NCBI RefSeq assembly: GCF_020148105.1
Contig: NZ_JAHLZE010000020.1
Coordinates: 1 to 64,000 of the forward strand
Reading direction: 5' to 3'
From: Methanobrevibacter sp. TMH8
GTDB lineage: Archaea > Methanobacteriota > Methanobacteria > Methanobacteriales > Methanobacteriaceae
DNA: 64,000 bases
The position numbers and the translations under genes were made by a program. Below are positions 11,458 through 20,506 of this stretch, piece by piece (the stretch's first letter is position 1; every line of letters begins with the position of its first letter). The notes under the pieces are model-generated. The model did no database searches and was not told the DNA's origin. It saw nothing but the letters and a program-made list of their open reading frames with translations.

Positions 11458-12489
11458 ATGAAAATATGGATAGATATAACTAATGCTCCACATGTTAGAT
11501 TTTTTAAAGATATAATCAAATACTTTCAAGATGAAGGTGAAGATCTAATAATCACTGCTAGACAATTTGGAGATATTCATAAACTAATGGATATGTATGG
11601 TTTTGACTTTATTTCTGTTGGAAAGCATGGAGTAAAGCTACATGAAAAGCTAAAAGAAAGTACTGCTAGAGTCAATGATCTTGTTGATATAGTTGCTCAT
11701 GAAAAAGTTGATGTTGCTCTTTCTAAACATTCAATTGAATTGCCTCGTATTTCTTTTGGTCTTGGAATCCCTAGTATCTATGTTTTAGATAATGAACATG
11801 CTGAAGCAGCTAATAAACTCACTCTCCCTTTATGTGATCGTCTTATAGCTCCAAGAATAATAGATATGTGGAAATTAATTGGTTATGGGGCAGATCCTAA
11901 TAAACTTATTAGATATAACGGAACTTCTGAAATTATCCATTTTAAGAGTTTTAATTATAATGAAGATATTTTTGATGATATGAATTTGAATCTAACTTCT
12001 TCAAAAACAATTTTAATGAGGCCTGAACCATCTCTTGCTTCTTATCTTGATGCTGATTGTAGGGTTTCAGTTCTTTCACCAATAGTTGATGTTTTAAAAG
12101 AATATGCAAATATTCTTATACTTCCTAGATTTAAAGAACAAGCAGATATATTTGAAGGTATAGAAAATGTTACAATTCTTAAACCTCCTGTAGATACTTC
12201 AAGCATAATTAAAAAGTGCGATCTTGTTATTGGTGCTGGGGGAACTATGAATAGGGAAGCTGCTGTTTTACACACTCCTGTTATATCTTGTTATCCTGGA
12301 GTTCCTTTATCTGTTGATCAATATTATATTAATCGAGATTTAATGTTTAGATCTAATGATACTGATGAAATTATAAATAAAGCTTTAAGTTTTCTAGTAA
12401 ATCATAAAAATCATAATGAAATTCAACATGATGATTTATTTCAATTAATTATTGATAATGTTTATGATTTGGCTAAAAATGGAAAATAA
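11458..12489 (+). CDS. DUF354 family protein, GT-B-like fold
   Basis: Archaeal DUF354 protein of 343 residues. The N-terminal signature is MKIWIDITNAPHVRFF, and a later GAGGTMNREAA loop looks like the nucleotide-sugar-binding segment of GT-B enzymes such as UDP-GlcNAc epimerase and MurG. Function is not established; a role in sugar or surface glycan metabolism is inference from fold. A GTG at 11449 overlaps the AAGGTGAT ribosome-binding site, so the ATG at 11458 is taken. It sits between hypB and tRNA-Ala with no evident link to either. Confidence 0.85.
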   Translation: MKIWIDITNAPHVRFFKDIIKYFQDEGEDLIITARQFGDIHKLMDMYGFDFISVGKHGVKLHEKLKESTARVNDLVDIVAHEKVDVALSKHSIELPRISFGLGIPSIYVLDNEHAEAANKLTLPLCDRLIAPRIIDMWKLIGYGADPNKLIRYNGTSEIIHFKSFNYNEDIFDDMNLNLTSSKTILMRPEPSLASYLDADCRVSVLSPIVDVLKEYANILILPRFKEQADIFEGIENVTILKPPVDTSSIIKKCDLVIGAGGTMNREAAVLHTPVISCYPGVPLSVDQYYINRDLMFRSNDTDEIINKALSFLVNHKNHNEIQHDDLFQLIIDNVYDLAKNGK

Positions 12490-12670
12490 ATAATGAATTA
12501 TTGATTATTAATTAATGTATTCTTTTTTTGTATTCTTTTTATTTAATTTTTTAATTTTTAATCTATTTTATCTATTTTCTATATAGTTTTTATTTATTTT
12601 TTATATTTTTTCATTTTTAATCTATTTTATCTGATTTTTATTCATTTAATTTTTATCTTTTTATTAGTTA

Positions 12671-12680
12671 AATTTAAATA
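12671..12680 (+). promoter_or_regulatory. TATA box of tRNA-Ala
   Basis: AATTTAAATA lies roughly 30 bases before the mature tRNA 5' end, the right distance for an archaeal box A with a short leader. Confidence 0.5.
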
Positions 12681-12706
12681 GTTTAAAAACAAATTTTCTA
12701 TAGTAT

Positions 12707-12779
<73 letters not shown>

Positions 12780-12986
12780 TTTTTTAATTATTATTTTTAA
12801 TATTAAAAATATATTATATATTTAAGATTTATTAATAGATTTAATGGAAAAACTTTTTATAAAGTGAAATCTTAATATATTTATATTATAGATAAATACT
12901 ATTACTTATTATAATTATTAATATTATTAATATTATTAATTACTGTTAAGATTATTATTACAACATCAATTTTATGGGAGTTTTCA

Positions 12987-14066
12987 ATGCCTTTAATAGC
13001 TCAAAATCATTTTCAATTTATATTAGAAATAGGTGCGATAATTTTTGCACTAGTTACATTTACACTTAATTTAGTTCCAATTTCTCTTAGTATAATTACA
13101 TTTTTATCCTTATTTTTATCTGTAGGGTTTACACTTCTTTTTGGAGCAGATTTAGTACTTTTATTTACTTCATTTGGACAAAATGAGTTTACTCATCCTT
13201 TTGGACCAATTGCACTTCTAGCAATAATAACTTCTTTAGCTTCATTAAAAATAATGGAAGATTCTGGAGTTAATGTAAAAGGATTACAAAAATTAGTTTT
13301 TGGTCTATTAATTGGTGTAACTGTATTTGGAGGATTGATGCACAGATCTTTCTTATTACTTTGGATTTTAGGATTATTCATTGGTTATTTCTTAATATCT
13401 AAATCATTTAGACAAAAATCTTTCTTAACAGTTAAAAGAATTTTGATATTTTTAGGATTAGGTGGAGCTGCATTTGCTGCTTTACAATTGATTTCAATGG
13501 TAACACATATGGAAATATTTTCACCATTACTAAGGATTACAAGACTTGAAACAAACTCTATTGCAAGTTTAAAAATGGTTCTACATAATACTCAACTAAT
13601 TGGTCATACTCAGGGTTCTGCCTATTGGGGAGCTCAAGATACAGGTTTTGCATCGGGATATATAAGTCTTCCAATGTCACTAATTATCATGTTTGGGTTG
13701 CCATTTCCGCTCTTTTATGGTATTTTAGTATCAAAAAAAGATGCTATTGATTATATGCTCCCTGGAACTTTTGGTTATGCATTTGATTTCGGTTATCTAG
13801 GTCTAGTATGTCTTGTAGGTTTTACTATTTTCACGGTAATCGTAGGGCTTATGATATTAAAAGAATACCGGGAAAAGAGGGAGAAAAACAATAAAAAATA
13901 TTTAGGTAAGGAAGTTCTTCTAATAGGGTCGCTTACGGCTTTCATAGCTCAAGCATTGATAGGATTATTTATATTCAATCGTTCTATCAATGGTACTGCA
14001 CTTTTAACTTTTATATTCTTGGCATCTATGGTACTTGCTCATGTTGTTTCTTTAAAACGTGATTGA
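12987..14066 (+). CDS. Polytopic membrane protein, unknown function
   Basis: A 359-residue integral membrane protein with about nine or ten hydrophobic spans. One longer polar loop (about residues 170-220) is predicted on the opposite face and contains GHTQGSAYWGAQDTGF. A basic cytoplasmic segment (KEYREKREKNNKKY) precedes the last two spans. The layout of many spans plus one large polar loop recalls polysaccharide polymerases or ligases, but I recognise no family motif and do not assign one. The start follows GGGAG. It stands alone between tRNA-Ala and the DUF1890 gene. Confidence 0.8.
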   Translation: MPLIAQNHFQFILEIGAIIFALVTFTLNLVPISLSIITFLSLFLSVGFTLLFGADLVLLFTSFGQNEFTHPFGPIALLAIITSLASLKIMEDSGVNVKGLQKLVFGLLIGVTVFGGLMHRSFLLLWILGLFIGYFLISKSFRQKSFLTVKRILIFLGLGGAAFAALQLISMVTHMEIFSPLLRITRLETNSIASLKMVLHNTQLIGHTQGSAYWGAQDTGFASGYISLPMSLIIMFGLPFPLFYGILVSKKDAIDYMLPGTFGYAFDFGYLGLVCLVGFTIFTVIVGLMILKEYREKREKNNKKYLGKEVLLIGSLTAFIAQALIGLFIFNRSINGTALLTFIFLASMVLAHVVSLKRD

Positions 14067-14363
14067 CATAGTATATTTATAAATATTTAATAAGAAAACA
14101 TAAAAAATAAATTGTATGTAGATTATATATTTAGATTATATAATATTATATAAAAATTAGAATATTATGTTATAGGTTAAGTATTTAGGATTAATTTAAA
14201 TTATATTTTTATATAAATTATATTATAAAGAAATTATATTATAAAAGATAAAATTATAAACTAAATATTTAAAATTAAATAAATATTGAAAATAGATTAT
14301 ATTAACTTTTAGTTTATATTATTTATTTTATAAAATTTTTTATAAAGTTATTTGGACGATATT

Positions 14364-14822
14364 ATGAAAAAAGCTTTAATATTATTGGGATGTCCAGAAT
14401 CTCCTTCTCAAACACCAATAGCTATTTATGCAGCTCAAAAATTAGCTAAAATGGACTATGAAGTTACTATAGCCAGTACTCCATCTGCAGCTAAACTTTT
14501 AGAAGTTTCAGATCCTGATGAGTATTATGTGAAAAATAAAATGGATATTGAATCTTGTTTAGATGGTTTAGAACAAGGACAATATGATTTATTAGTAGGT
14601 TTTGTACATAAAGATGCTGCTGCTTCTTATTTCATTACTTTCTACCATATTCTACAATGTGAAGCTATAGCTTTAGTATTTGAAAAAGATACAAAATTAA
14701 TAGAAGAATTTGAAAATATGGTTGCTGAAAATACCGATGCTAAAATAGTATCTGTGAGAGCTTTCCATAATCCAACTCCATTAAGAGTTAAGTTTGATAA
14801 AGTTTTAAAAGAATTACAATGA
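14364..14822 (+). CDS. DUF1890 family protein
   Basis: A 152-residue methanogen-specific protein. It begins MKKALILLGCPESPSQTP, giving a Rossmann-like first strand with a Cys, and contains AIYAAQKLAKMDYEVTIAST. The biochemical role is unknown to me. It is paired with a DUF1894 gene 30 bases downstream, a pairing that recurs in methanogens, and the next gene is core methionine synthase. A TTG at 14352 is possible in frame, but the ATG at 14364 gives the conserved N-terminus. Confidence 0.85.
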   Translation: MKKALILLGCPESPSQTPIAIYAAQKLAKMDYEVTIASTPSAAKLLEVSDPDEYYVKNKMDIESCLDGLEQGQYDLLVGFVHKDAAASYFITFYHILQCEAIALVFEKDTKLIEEFENMVAENTDAKIVSVRAFHNPTPLRVKFDKVLKELQ

Positions 14823-14852
14823 TTATTTGATTATTATGGGTGTGTTTATTTT

Positions 14853-15161
14853 ATGTCATTTTGTTTAGAGACTTATCTTCAGCAGTCTGATGATTATGAA
14901 GTTTTACTTTCACGAGCAGGATTCAAAGAATGTGCAGAAATTATAAAAGAAAAAGCTGATGAAGTTCTTTATATAAATCCTGGTGATAAAGTTCTTGGAG
15001 TTCGTATTATTGGAATTCCTCCAATTCCTGTTGGAATTAATAATGATAAGGGAACTATAATTATTTCTTATACTAAACCTTGTCATGGAACTGCAGCTAT
15101 TGAATTACCTGTTGATATTAAAGAAATTGAAAACATTAGAAAAATTGCTATTGATAAATAG
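14853..15161 (+). CDS. DUF1894 family protein
   Basis: A small methanogen protein of 102 residues with conserved features CLETYLQQSDDYE and YTKPCHGTAAIELP. Function is unknown; it is recognised as the usual partner of DUF1890. The close spacing to its neighbours (30 bases before, 90 after) suggests one transcription unit, DUF1890-DUF1894-metE. A GGGTGTG sequence before the ATG can serve as ribosome-binding site. Confidence 0.85.
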   Translation: MSFCLETYLQQSDDYEVLLSRAGFKECAEIIKEKADEVLYINPGDKVLGVRIIGIPPIPVGINNDKGTIIISYTKPCHGTAAIELPVDIKEIENIRKIAIDK

Positions 15162-15251
15162 ATTGTTATAGTTACTCTATAATTTTTCTTATTATCAAAT
15201 TATAGATTTTATTTTTGTTTTTATTTTTACTTTTACTTTTTGAGGAATTAG

Positions 15252-16211
15252 ATGATTAGTACTGTTGTTGGTAGCTATCCGGTGTATAAAAAAGAAGGAA
15301 AATCAAGGAAAAACAAGATTTTATCATATGTGGGTACTCATGATCCTTGTAAAATAGCTATTCAACACTCTGTTGAATCTCAACTTACTGCAGGAATTGA
15401 TATTATTTCTGATGGTCAAGTTAGGGGGGAAATGGTTGAACTGTTTACAAAAAGTGTTCCTGGGTTTAAAATTGAAGGAAATACCTATGTTATCAATTCT
15501 AAAATAGCTAAACATCATAAATCTATTGGAGCTAGTGATTTAAAATTAGCTATTAAATATATGAATAACTTCCTGAAAAATTCAAACTTTACTGATGATG
15601 AAAAAGCTAAAAAAGGTGTTAAAGGTATTGTTACTGGTCCATGTACCATAGTTCAATCTTCTAAATTAGGCCCAATTTATAAGGATAAAAACACTGCTAT
15701 CTTGGATATGGCTCATGTTTTAATGGATGAATGTGCTTCTCTTGAAAAAGCTGGTGCAAAACTAATTCAAATAGATGAACCTTTTATTTCCACTGGTTTA
15801 ATTGATATGAAAATAGCTAAAAAAGCTATTGACATTATTGCTGATGAGATAGCTATTCCTGTAGCACTTCATTCATGTGGAGATGTTAAATCTGTTTTTA
15901 AGGATATTATAGCTTTTAATGTAGATATTATTGATTGTGAGTTTGCAGGTCATCATAGTAATCTAAATGTTTTAGCTAAATATGCAAATGATTTAAAAAC
16001 AGCTAATAAAAAGATTGGTTTAGGTGTTATTGATACTAAAAAATCAACTATTGATTCTATTGATGAGATATCTAACATAATCGAGAAAGGAATATCTATA
16101 ATAGGGAAAGAAAATCTTCTAATCGATCCTGACTGTGGTATGAAACTACTTTCAGATAATGTTGCCTTTTCTAAACTTAAAAACATGGTTGAAGCTATGA
16201 ATAGGTTTTAA
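15252..16211 (+). CDS. Methionine synthase, archaeal core MetE type
   Basis: Zinc-dependent methyltransferase that methylates homocysteine. The archaeal short form (319 residues) contains only the C-terminal catalytic barrel of MetE and uses a methyl-corrinoid donor rather than methyl-folate. The substrate segment is IQIDEPF. Zinc ligands are expected from ALHSCGD (His and Cys) and from the late DPDCGMK Cys. It opens with STVVGSYPV, the usual family start. GAGGAATTAG precedes the ATG. It is placed after DUF1890/DUF1894 and before thyA, a one-carbon neighbourhood. Confidence 0.9.
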   Translation: MISTVVGSYPVYKKEGKSRKNKILSYVGTHDPCKIAIQHSVESQLTAGIDIISDGQVRGEMVELFTKSVPGFKIEGNTYVINSKIAKHHKSIGASDLKLAIKYMNNFLKNSNFTDDEKAKKGVKGIVTGPCTIVQSSKLGPIYKDKNTAILDMAHVLMDECASLEKAGAKLIQIDEPFISTGLIDMKIAKKAIDIIADEIAIPVALHSCGDVKSVFKDIIAFNVDIIDCEFAGHHSNLNVLAKYANDLKTANKKIGLGVIDTKKSTIDSIDEISNIIEKGISIIGKENLLIDPDCGMKLLSDNVAFSKLKNMVEAMNRF

Positions 16212-16449
16212 TACATTTATTATTTTTCTGGATTCTTTATTTATTTTTATTTTTTATTATAATTATTAAAAATATAATCATTAAAAATTGCTTATATTAT
16301 AAAATACATTAATTTCATATATAATGTATCTCAAATATTATCATAGTTAAAACTAATTGGGATAATTATTGAATTTGCAATAAGTTTTTATTAAAATTAT
16401 TTTTAATTAAATTTAAAATATTTTTTTGATCAAAGTTTGGAGATATATA

Positions 16450-17130
16450 ATGGCTACTTTAATAGAAGTTGATGAAATAGCAGATGGATGGGAAACATTA
16501 GTTAAAAAGATAATTAAAGAAGGTAAAGATGTTAATGATGAAAGGGGATCATTAACTAAAGAAATCCTAAATGTAATGGTATCCATCAAAAAACCATTAG
16601 GTAAGGCAAATAGTGGTGATTTTTTCAATATTAAATCTAAAGTATCTGATATTTTAGATATTAAAGTTCCTGAAGGTTATTTTTGGGGAGGAGATAAGCT
16701 TAAAACCTATAGTGAACAATTCATCAGCGATGACAAACAAGGTTTTATTTATACATATGGAAACCGTCTCAGAGCTCATTTTGATGAAGTTGATCAGATC
16801 GATGAAGCAATTAAAAGACTTAATAATTGCAGAGAATCAAGAAGAGCTATTTCTATCACATGGGATCAAGTGATTGATACTCAAAATGATGAAGTTCCTT
16901 GTATGATCCTTGTTGACTTTAAAATAAGAGATGATAAACTTTATACAACTGCTCTATGGAGAAGTCATGATATTTATGGGGCATGGTTCCCAAATGCTGT
17001 AGGTCTAACTTATTTAGCTCAATATGTTTCAAAAAGAGTTGATGTTCCTATTGGATCAATTACAATCCATTCAATCAGTGCTCATATTTATGAAGTTAAT
17101 TTTCCAGAAGCTAATAAGTTGTTAGAATAA
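16450..17130 (+). CDS. thyA: Thymidylate synthase ThyA (archaeal)
   Basis: Methylates dUMP to dTMP. The active-site Cys is C151 in EVPCMILVDF. The dUMP-binding region reads LWRSHDIYGAWFPNAVGL and the late HSISAHIYE segment matches the family. At 226 residues it is shorter than bacterial ThyA, as in methanogens, which use a methanopterin-type donor. An upstream TTG (16426) keeps the frame open, but GGAG at 16439-16442 places the real start at 16450 (MATLIEVDE). Confidence 0.92.
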   Translation: MATLIEVDEIADGWETLVKKIIKEGKDVNDERGSLTKEILNVMVSIKKPLGKANSGDFFNIKSKVSDILDIKVPEGYFWGGDKLKTYSEQFISDDKQGFIYTYGNRLRAHFDEVDQIDEAIKRLNNCRESRRAISITWDQVIDTQNDEVPCMILVDFKIRDDKLYTTALWRSHDIYGAWFPNAVGLTYLAQYVSKRVDVPIGSITIHSISAHIYEVNFPEANKLLE

Positions 17131-17522
17131 AATTATTTGTTGATTTTTAATTTAGTTTTATTTTTCTTATTTTAGATATTTTTTTCTTATTTTTTTCTTA
17201 TTTTATTTTTATTAATTATTTATTATATATTCATATAATTTCTATAGTTTCTTATTTTTTCATTTACTTGTATTGTTTTCTATTAAGTAATTTTTATTTT
17301 TTCATTTACTTTGCATTGTTTTCTATTAATTAGTCCTTATTTTTTATTTTACTATTTATTTATTTTATATATTAGTTTATATTAGTTTTGAATGGTTAAA
17401 TCAAGCAATAAAGTTTAAATAGTAGTTTTTTAATATTAAATATTGATATTCATAATTTTATGTTATGATATAATTAAATTTAATAATTTTGATTGTGATT
17501 GATAGAGCGATATAGTGATAAT
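17131..17522. repeat. T-rich intergenic region with imperfect direct repeat
   Basis: T-tracts after thyA can act as terminator. About 36 bases starting at 17252 recur from 17294 with a one-base indel. The shared words are TTATTTTTTCATTTACT and TTGTTTTCTATTAA. The promoter of the following secreted-protein gene should lie around 17400-17500, where several TATA-like words occur. Confidence 0.5.
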
Positions 17523-18473
17523 ATGGAAACCAATAAACAAATATGTGGCAATAAAAGAATATCTTTCTTTTTTTTAGCCGGGCTTTTGATATTGTTTGTC
17601 ATATTATCTTTTTCTTCCATTAATAATGTATATGGTTCTGATAGTGAAATTATTTTTGGAAAAAATGATGAAAATAATTTAGATAATGATTTGGATGAGT
17701 TAGATAATAATACCAATAATGATATCCATAATGTCTATAATAATAATAATCTTGTTTTGGAGAATGATTCTGAGTATCGAAATGATTCTATTGAAAGTAA
17801 TGATTCAAATGATAATGAAAGTTCTAATGGTACTAATAATATAAATATTGGCTCACCAAATAGTGCTGGTGGTGTTACAGTCTCAACTTCTTCTAATGGA
17901 CATTCGGTTTCTAAATTAGCTTCACTAGATAATACTCATTTTTCAAAAGCCACATCTATTTCTTTTTCTGCTAATCATTCTTCTATCTCTAATTTTCTTT
18001 CTCCTAATTTTTATCATTCTAATTATAATAATGAACTTTTATATGGTGATTATGGAGGCGGTAATGCCTTTTATCCTTTAAATAAAAAGGATAGTTTAGA
18101 AAAAATTGGAGAAAATTCTATTAAAGCAGGTAATAGGGATTTTAATAGTTTTTTCTCTGCTTTTTCATATAATTCTAATTATAATGAATATACTGATAGT
18201 AATATTTATAATGATAATTATTTTATCAATCCTCCTTTAGTAATTTTAATTTCTAACTCTAATTTGGATTTTAAAGGAACCAGTATTGAAAAATATAATA
18301 ATTTTTTAAATGAAATATCTAATCTTGAATTTAATAAAATAGCTATTAATGAAGATATTTCAGTTATTAAATCATTGGAGTCGCGTCCTAACCCTATTTT
18401 TTCTGCTTTGTTTTTTATAACAATTTTCATGGAACATCATGATAATGGAAAAGAACCATTAAACTCTTTTTAA
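17523..18473 (+). CDS. Secreted Asn/Ser-rich protein, unknown
   Basis: Unrecognised protein of 316 residues. A short charged N-terminus with Lys and Arg (METNKQICGNKR) is followed by a 20-residue hydrophobic core and a likely cleavage region near VYGSDS, so export through Sec is expected. The mature part is low complexity, very rich in Asn, Ser and Asp (for example NNTNNDIHNVYNNNN), with later Tyr/Phe-rich stretches. A weakly hydrophobic segment (FSALFFITIF) near the C-terminus could be an anchor. The frame is also open from TTG at 17499, but the ATG gives a normal signal peptide. It is first of four neighbouring exported proteins. Confidence 0.65.
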   Translation: METNKQICGNKRISFFFLAGLLILFVILSFSSINNVYGSDSEIIFGKNDENNLDNDLDELDNNTNNDIHNVYNNNNLVLENDSEYRNDSIESNDSNDNESSNGTNNINIGSPNSAGGVTVSTSSNGHSVSKLASLDNTHFSKATSISFSANHSSISNFLSPNFYHSNYNNELLYGDYGGGNAFYPLNKKDSLEKIGENSIKAGNRDFNSFFSAFSYNSNYNEYTDSNIYNDNYFINPPLVILISNSNLDFKGTSIEKYNNFLNEISNLEFNKIAINEDISVIKSLESRPNPIFSALFFITIFMEHHDNGKEPLNSF

Positions 18474-18481
18474 ACAATTAT

Positions 18482-18602
18482 TAATAGCTAAATCTTATTT
18501 AGCTAGTGTAAACTAGATATTTAATTAGCTATTATCAATGGACTTATTTTTTAGTTCAATTCATTATTTGAACTAATAATTTATTAACTACATAATAAAA
18601 TG
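18482..18602 (+). promoter_or_regulatory. Structured leader with competing hairpins
   Basis: TAGCTAAAT (18485-18493) pairs with ATTTAGCTA (18497-18505) over 3 bases. The overlapping TAATAGCTAA (18482-18491) can instead pair with TTAGCTATTA (18525-18534), so these stems exclude each other. A third perfect 9-bp stem, TTAGTTCAA / TTGAACTAA, is at 18551-18559 and 18568-18576. All lie between two secreted-protein genes. The role as regulator or processing signal is inferred. Confidence 0.5.
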
Positions 18603-18632
18603 GTTAAATAATCCATTAAAGGATGTGAAAAT

Positions 18633-19499
18633 ATGAAAACAAAATATAAACACATGATAGTAGTTATAATTCTCTTTTTTAGTTTTATAGCTGTAGTTTC
18701 TTCTGTGTCTGCATGTGCACCACCATCATATGAGCTTGATGAAGGTCATAAAACATTTGATAATAAAAATTATAAGGTTTATACTTCATGGTATGCCCAT
18801 AGATATTCTCAAGGTAAAAATGATGATATAATGGTTTATAATGAATATAAACTTAAAAACAAGAAAACTAAAGCTGTTCGCAATGCAATTGTCTTTTATG
18901 ATATAGAGAAAATTAAAAAGAATAGAATAAAAGTCACAACTACTTATTCATCAGAACCTAAAATAGCAAAAACAAAAATATATAAAACAAAGCTAAGTGT
19001 AAGAGCTTTTTACTGGAAATATATTGAAACAAAATTTACAAGTAAAATTGATAAAAAAGCTTTTTATAAAGAAATAGTTTTTGATAAAGGTAAACTTGAA
19101 GCTATTCTACCTTATAATGACACAAACAATGAAACAAATCCAGATAATATAAATTCAGTAAAACATAGAATAGATTGGATAGCTAAAACTTATACAAAGT
19201 TTCCAAATATCCTCTATATTAAGCAGAATTATTGGGATAATGCTCCTATAGAGTGGCAGATGTATGGTCCAGATAAAGTAACATATGTTTCAGATGGAAG
19301 TTATGAATATTATTCTCCTTCTATTACTCTTCAAAAAACTAATAAAAACACAATTAGAATTGAAATTGGTAGTTTGAATAAATTAAATGGGGATATAATA
19401 AAACATAAAATTTATAATGTTAAGTCTAATCTACCTTTAAAAAAATATTATCTAAAAGTCTTTAAACCAAAGATGGTTAAGATGTTTTCTGTGAATTAA
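18633..19499 (+). CDS. Secreted protein with KPKM-type repeat domain, unknown
   Basis: A 288-residue exported protein. The signal peptide is MKTKYKHMIVVII plus a hydrophobic core, with likely cleavage after SVSA or before CAPP; a Cys directly after the core makes a lipoprotein-like start conceivable. The mature part is Lys/Tyr-rich and probably all beta. Words shared with the protein at 20507 are RYSQGK early and LPLxxYYLxVxKPKM at the end. I recognise no named family. GGATG precedes the ATG, and the long structured leader upstream suggests its own regulation. The next gene starts 10 bases after its stop. Confidence 0.7.
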   Translation: MKTKYKHMIVVIILFFSFIAVVSSVSACAPPSYELDEGHKTFDNKNYKVYTSWYAHRYSQGKNDDIMVYNEYKLKNKKTKAVRNAIVFYDIEKIKKNRIKVTTTYSSEPKIAKTKIYKTKLSVRAFYWKYIETKFTSKIDKKAFYKEIVFDKGKLEAILPYNDTNNETNPDNINSVKHRIDWIAKTYTKFPNILYIKQNYWDNAPIEWQMYGPDKVTYVSDGSYEYYSPSITLQKTNKNTIRIEIGSLNKLNGDIIKHKIYNVKSNLPLKKYYLKVFKPKMVKMFSVN

Positions 19500-19509
19500 T
19501 GGTGGTTAT

Positions 19510-20382
19510 ATGAATTATTTTGAAAAAAACATAAGATGGAAAGATTTTCTCATTTCTTTTCTTCTTCTTTTAGCTATGGTTGTTGTTATCTTCAGTTTTA
19601 TTGGTGTGAGTGAAGGAGCAACTAATAATGAAACAATTAATATGAGTTCTGATTCTAAAAATATTAATGAATCTATTGAAAATCTTTCAAATATTGATAA
19701 TAAGTCAATTATTGATGGTAATTTAAGTAAACCTATATTAGGTCTATATGGGGGTATTAGAGGATATAATGAGTCTAGTAATGTTATTTTAGAGTTTAAT
19801 GTTACTCGTGCAAATATAGCTACTATGATGGTATGTGGAGGTAGTAAATCATATCTATATTTAGATGTTTCTCTTCGTTATAAGGAGGATAATTCTCCTC
19901 TTTCTAATCAAATAGTATATTTGATTATTGGGAATGAAACAACTTCTTTTATTACAAATGAAAATGGTATTATTCATTATTTATATTCTCCTAATATTTT
20001 TGGTCTTGTGACTTTTGGGGCTGTATTTAATGAGTCGAGTATTCTTGATAATGGTTCTTTCATTGATTTAGAACCTGTTTCAGTATATGGGGATTATTAT
20101 ATAAGTGAACCTTATCCTTATTATCCTCATATTATACCAAGCCCTAATATTATACAATATACTCCTGATCCTGAATCTAATTCTGATTTATTTTCTCCAA
20201 AAGATTTAAGTATCAATAAATCAAATTATGGTTCTAATTTTCCTAAAGTTGGAGATAAATCAGGAAATAATTCTCAAGTAGTATATGGGAAGATGAAAGA
20301 AACAAGTGTTCCATCATTGCCATTAATAGTATTTTTAATAGCTATTTTAGGTATTTTTGGTTTTAAAAGAAATAATAATTAA
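19510..20382 (+). CDS. Surface protein with Ig-like domain and C-terminal anchor
   Basis: A 290-residue exported protein. The signal peptide (about 1-37) ends near GVSEGA and is nearly identical to that of the protein at 20507. A beta-sandwich-like domain (about 115-180) resembles the Ig-like repeats of Methanobrevibacter adhesin-like proteins: YLDVSLRYKEDNSPLSNQIV, then TSFITNENGIIHY. A Pro/Tyr/Ser-rich stalk follows. The C-terminal span PSLPLIVFLIAILGIFGF with basic tail KRNNN would anchor it in the membrane facing out. Role in adhesion is inferred. GGTGG precedes the ATG. Confidence 0.7.
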   Translation: MNYFEKNIRWKDFLISFLLLLAMVVVIFSFIGVSEGATNNETINMSSDSKNINESIENLSNIDNKSIIDGNLSKPILGLYGGIRGYNESSNVILEFNVTRANIATMMVCGGSKSYLYLDVSLRYKEDNSPLSNQIVYLIIGNETTSFITNENGIIHYLYSPNIFGLVTFGAVFNESSILDNGSFIDLEPVSVYGDYYISEPYPYYPHIIPSPNIIQYTPDPESNSDLFSPKDLSINKSNYGSNFPKVGDKSGNNSQVVYGKMKETSVPSLPLIVFLIAILGIFGFKRNNN

Positions 20383-20506
20383 TTAAAGAGCTGTCAAAAT
20401 CCTGATGAAAATAATTTAGTATTAAAAATTTATTCTTAATCTAAATTTTTAAAAGGAATAAGAAAAACATTATAAAAATTAAAAAATTGATTTAAGGGGA
20501 GACTAT

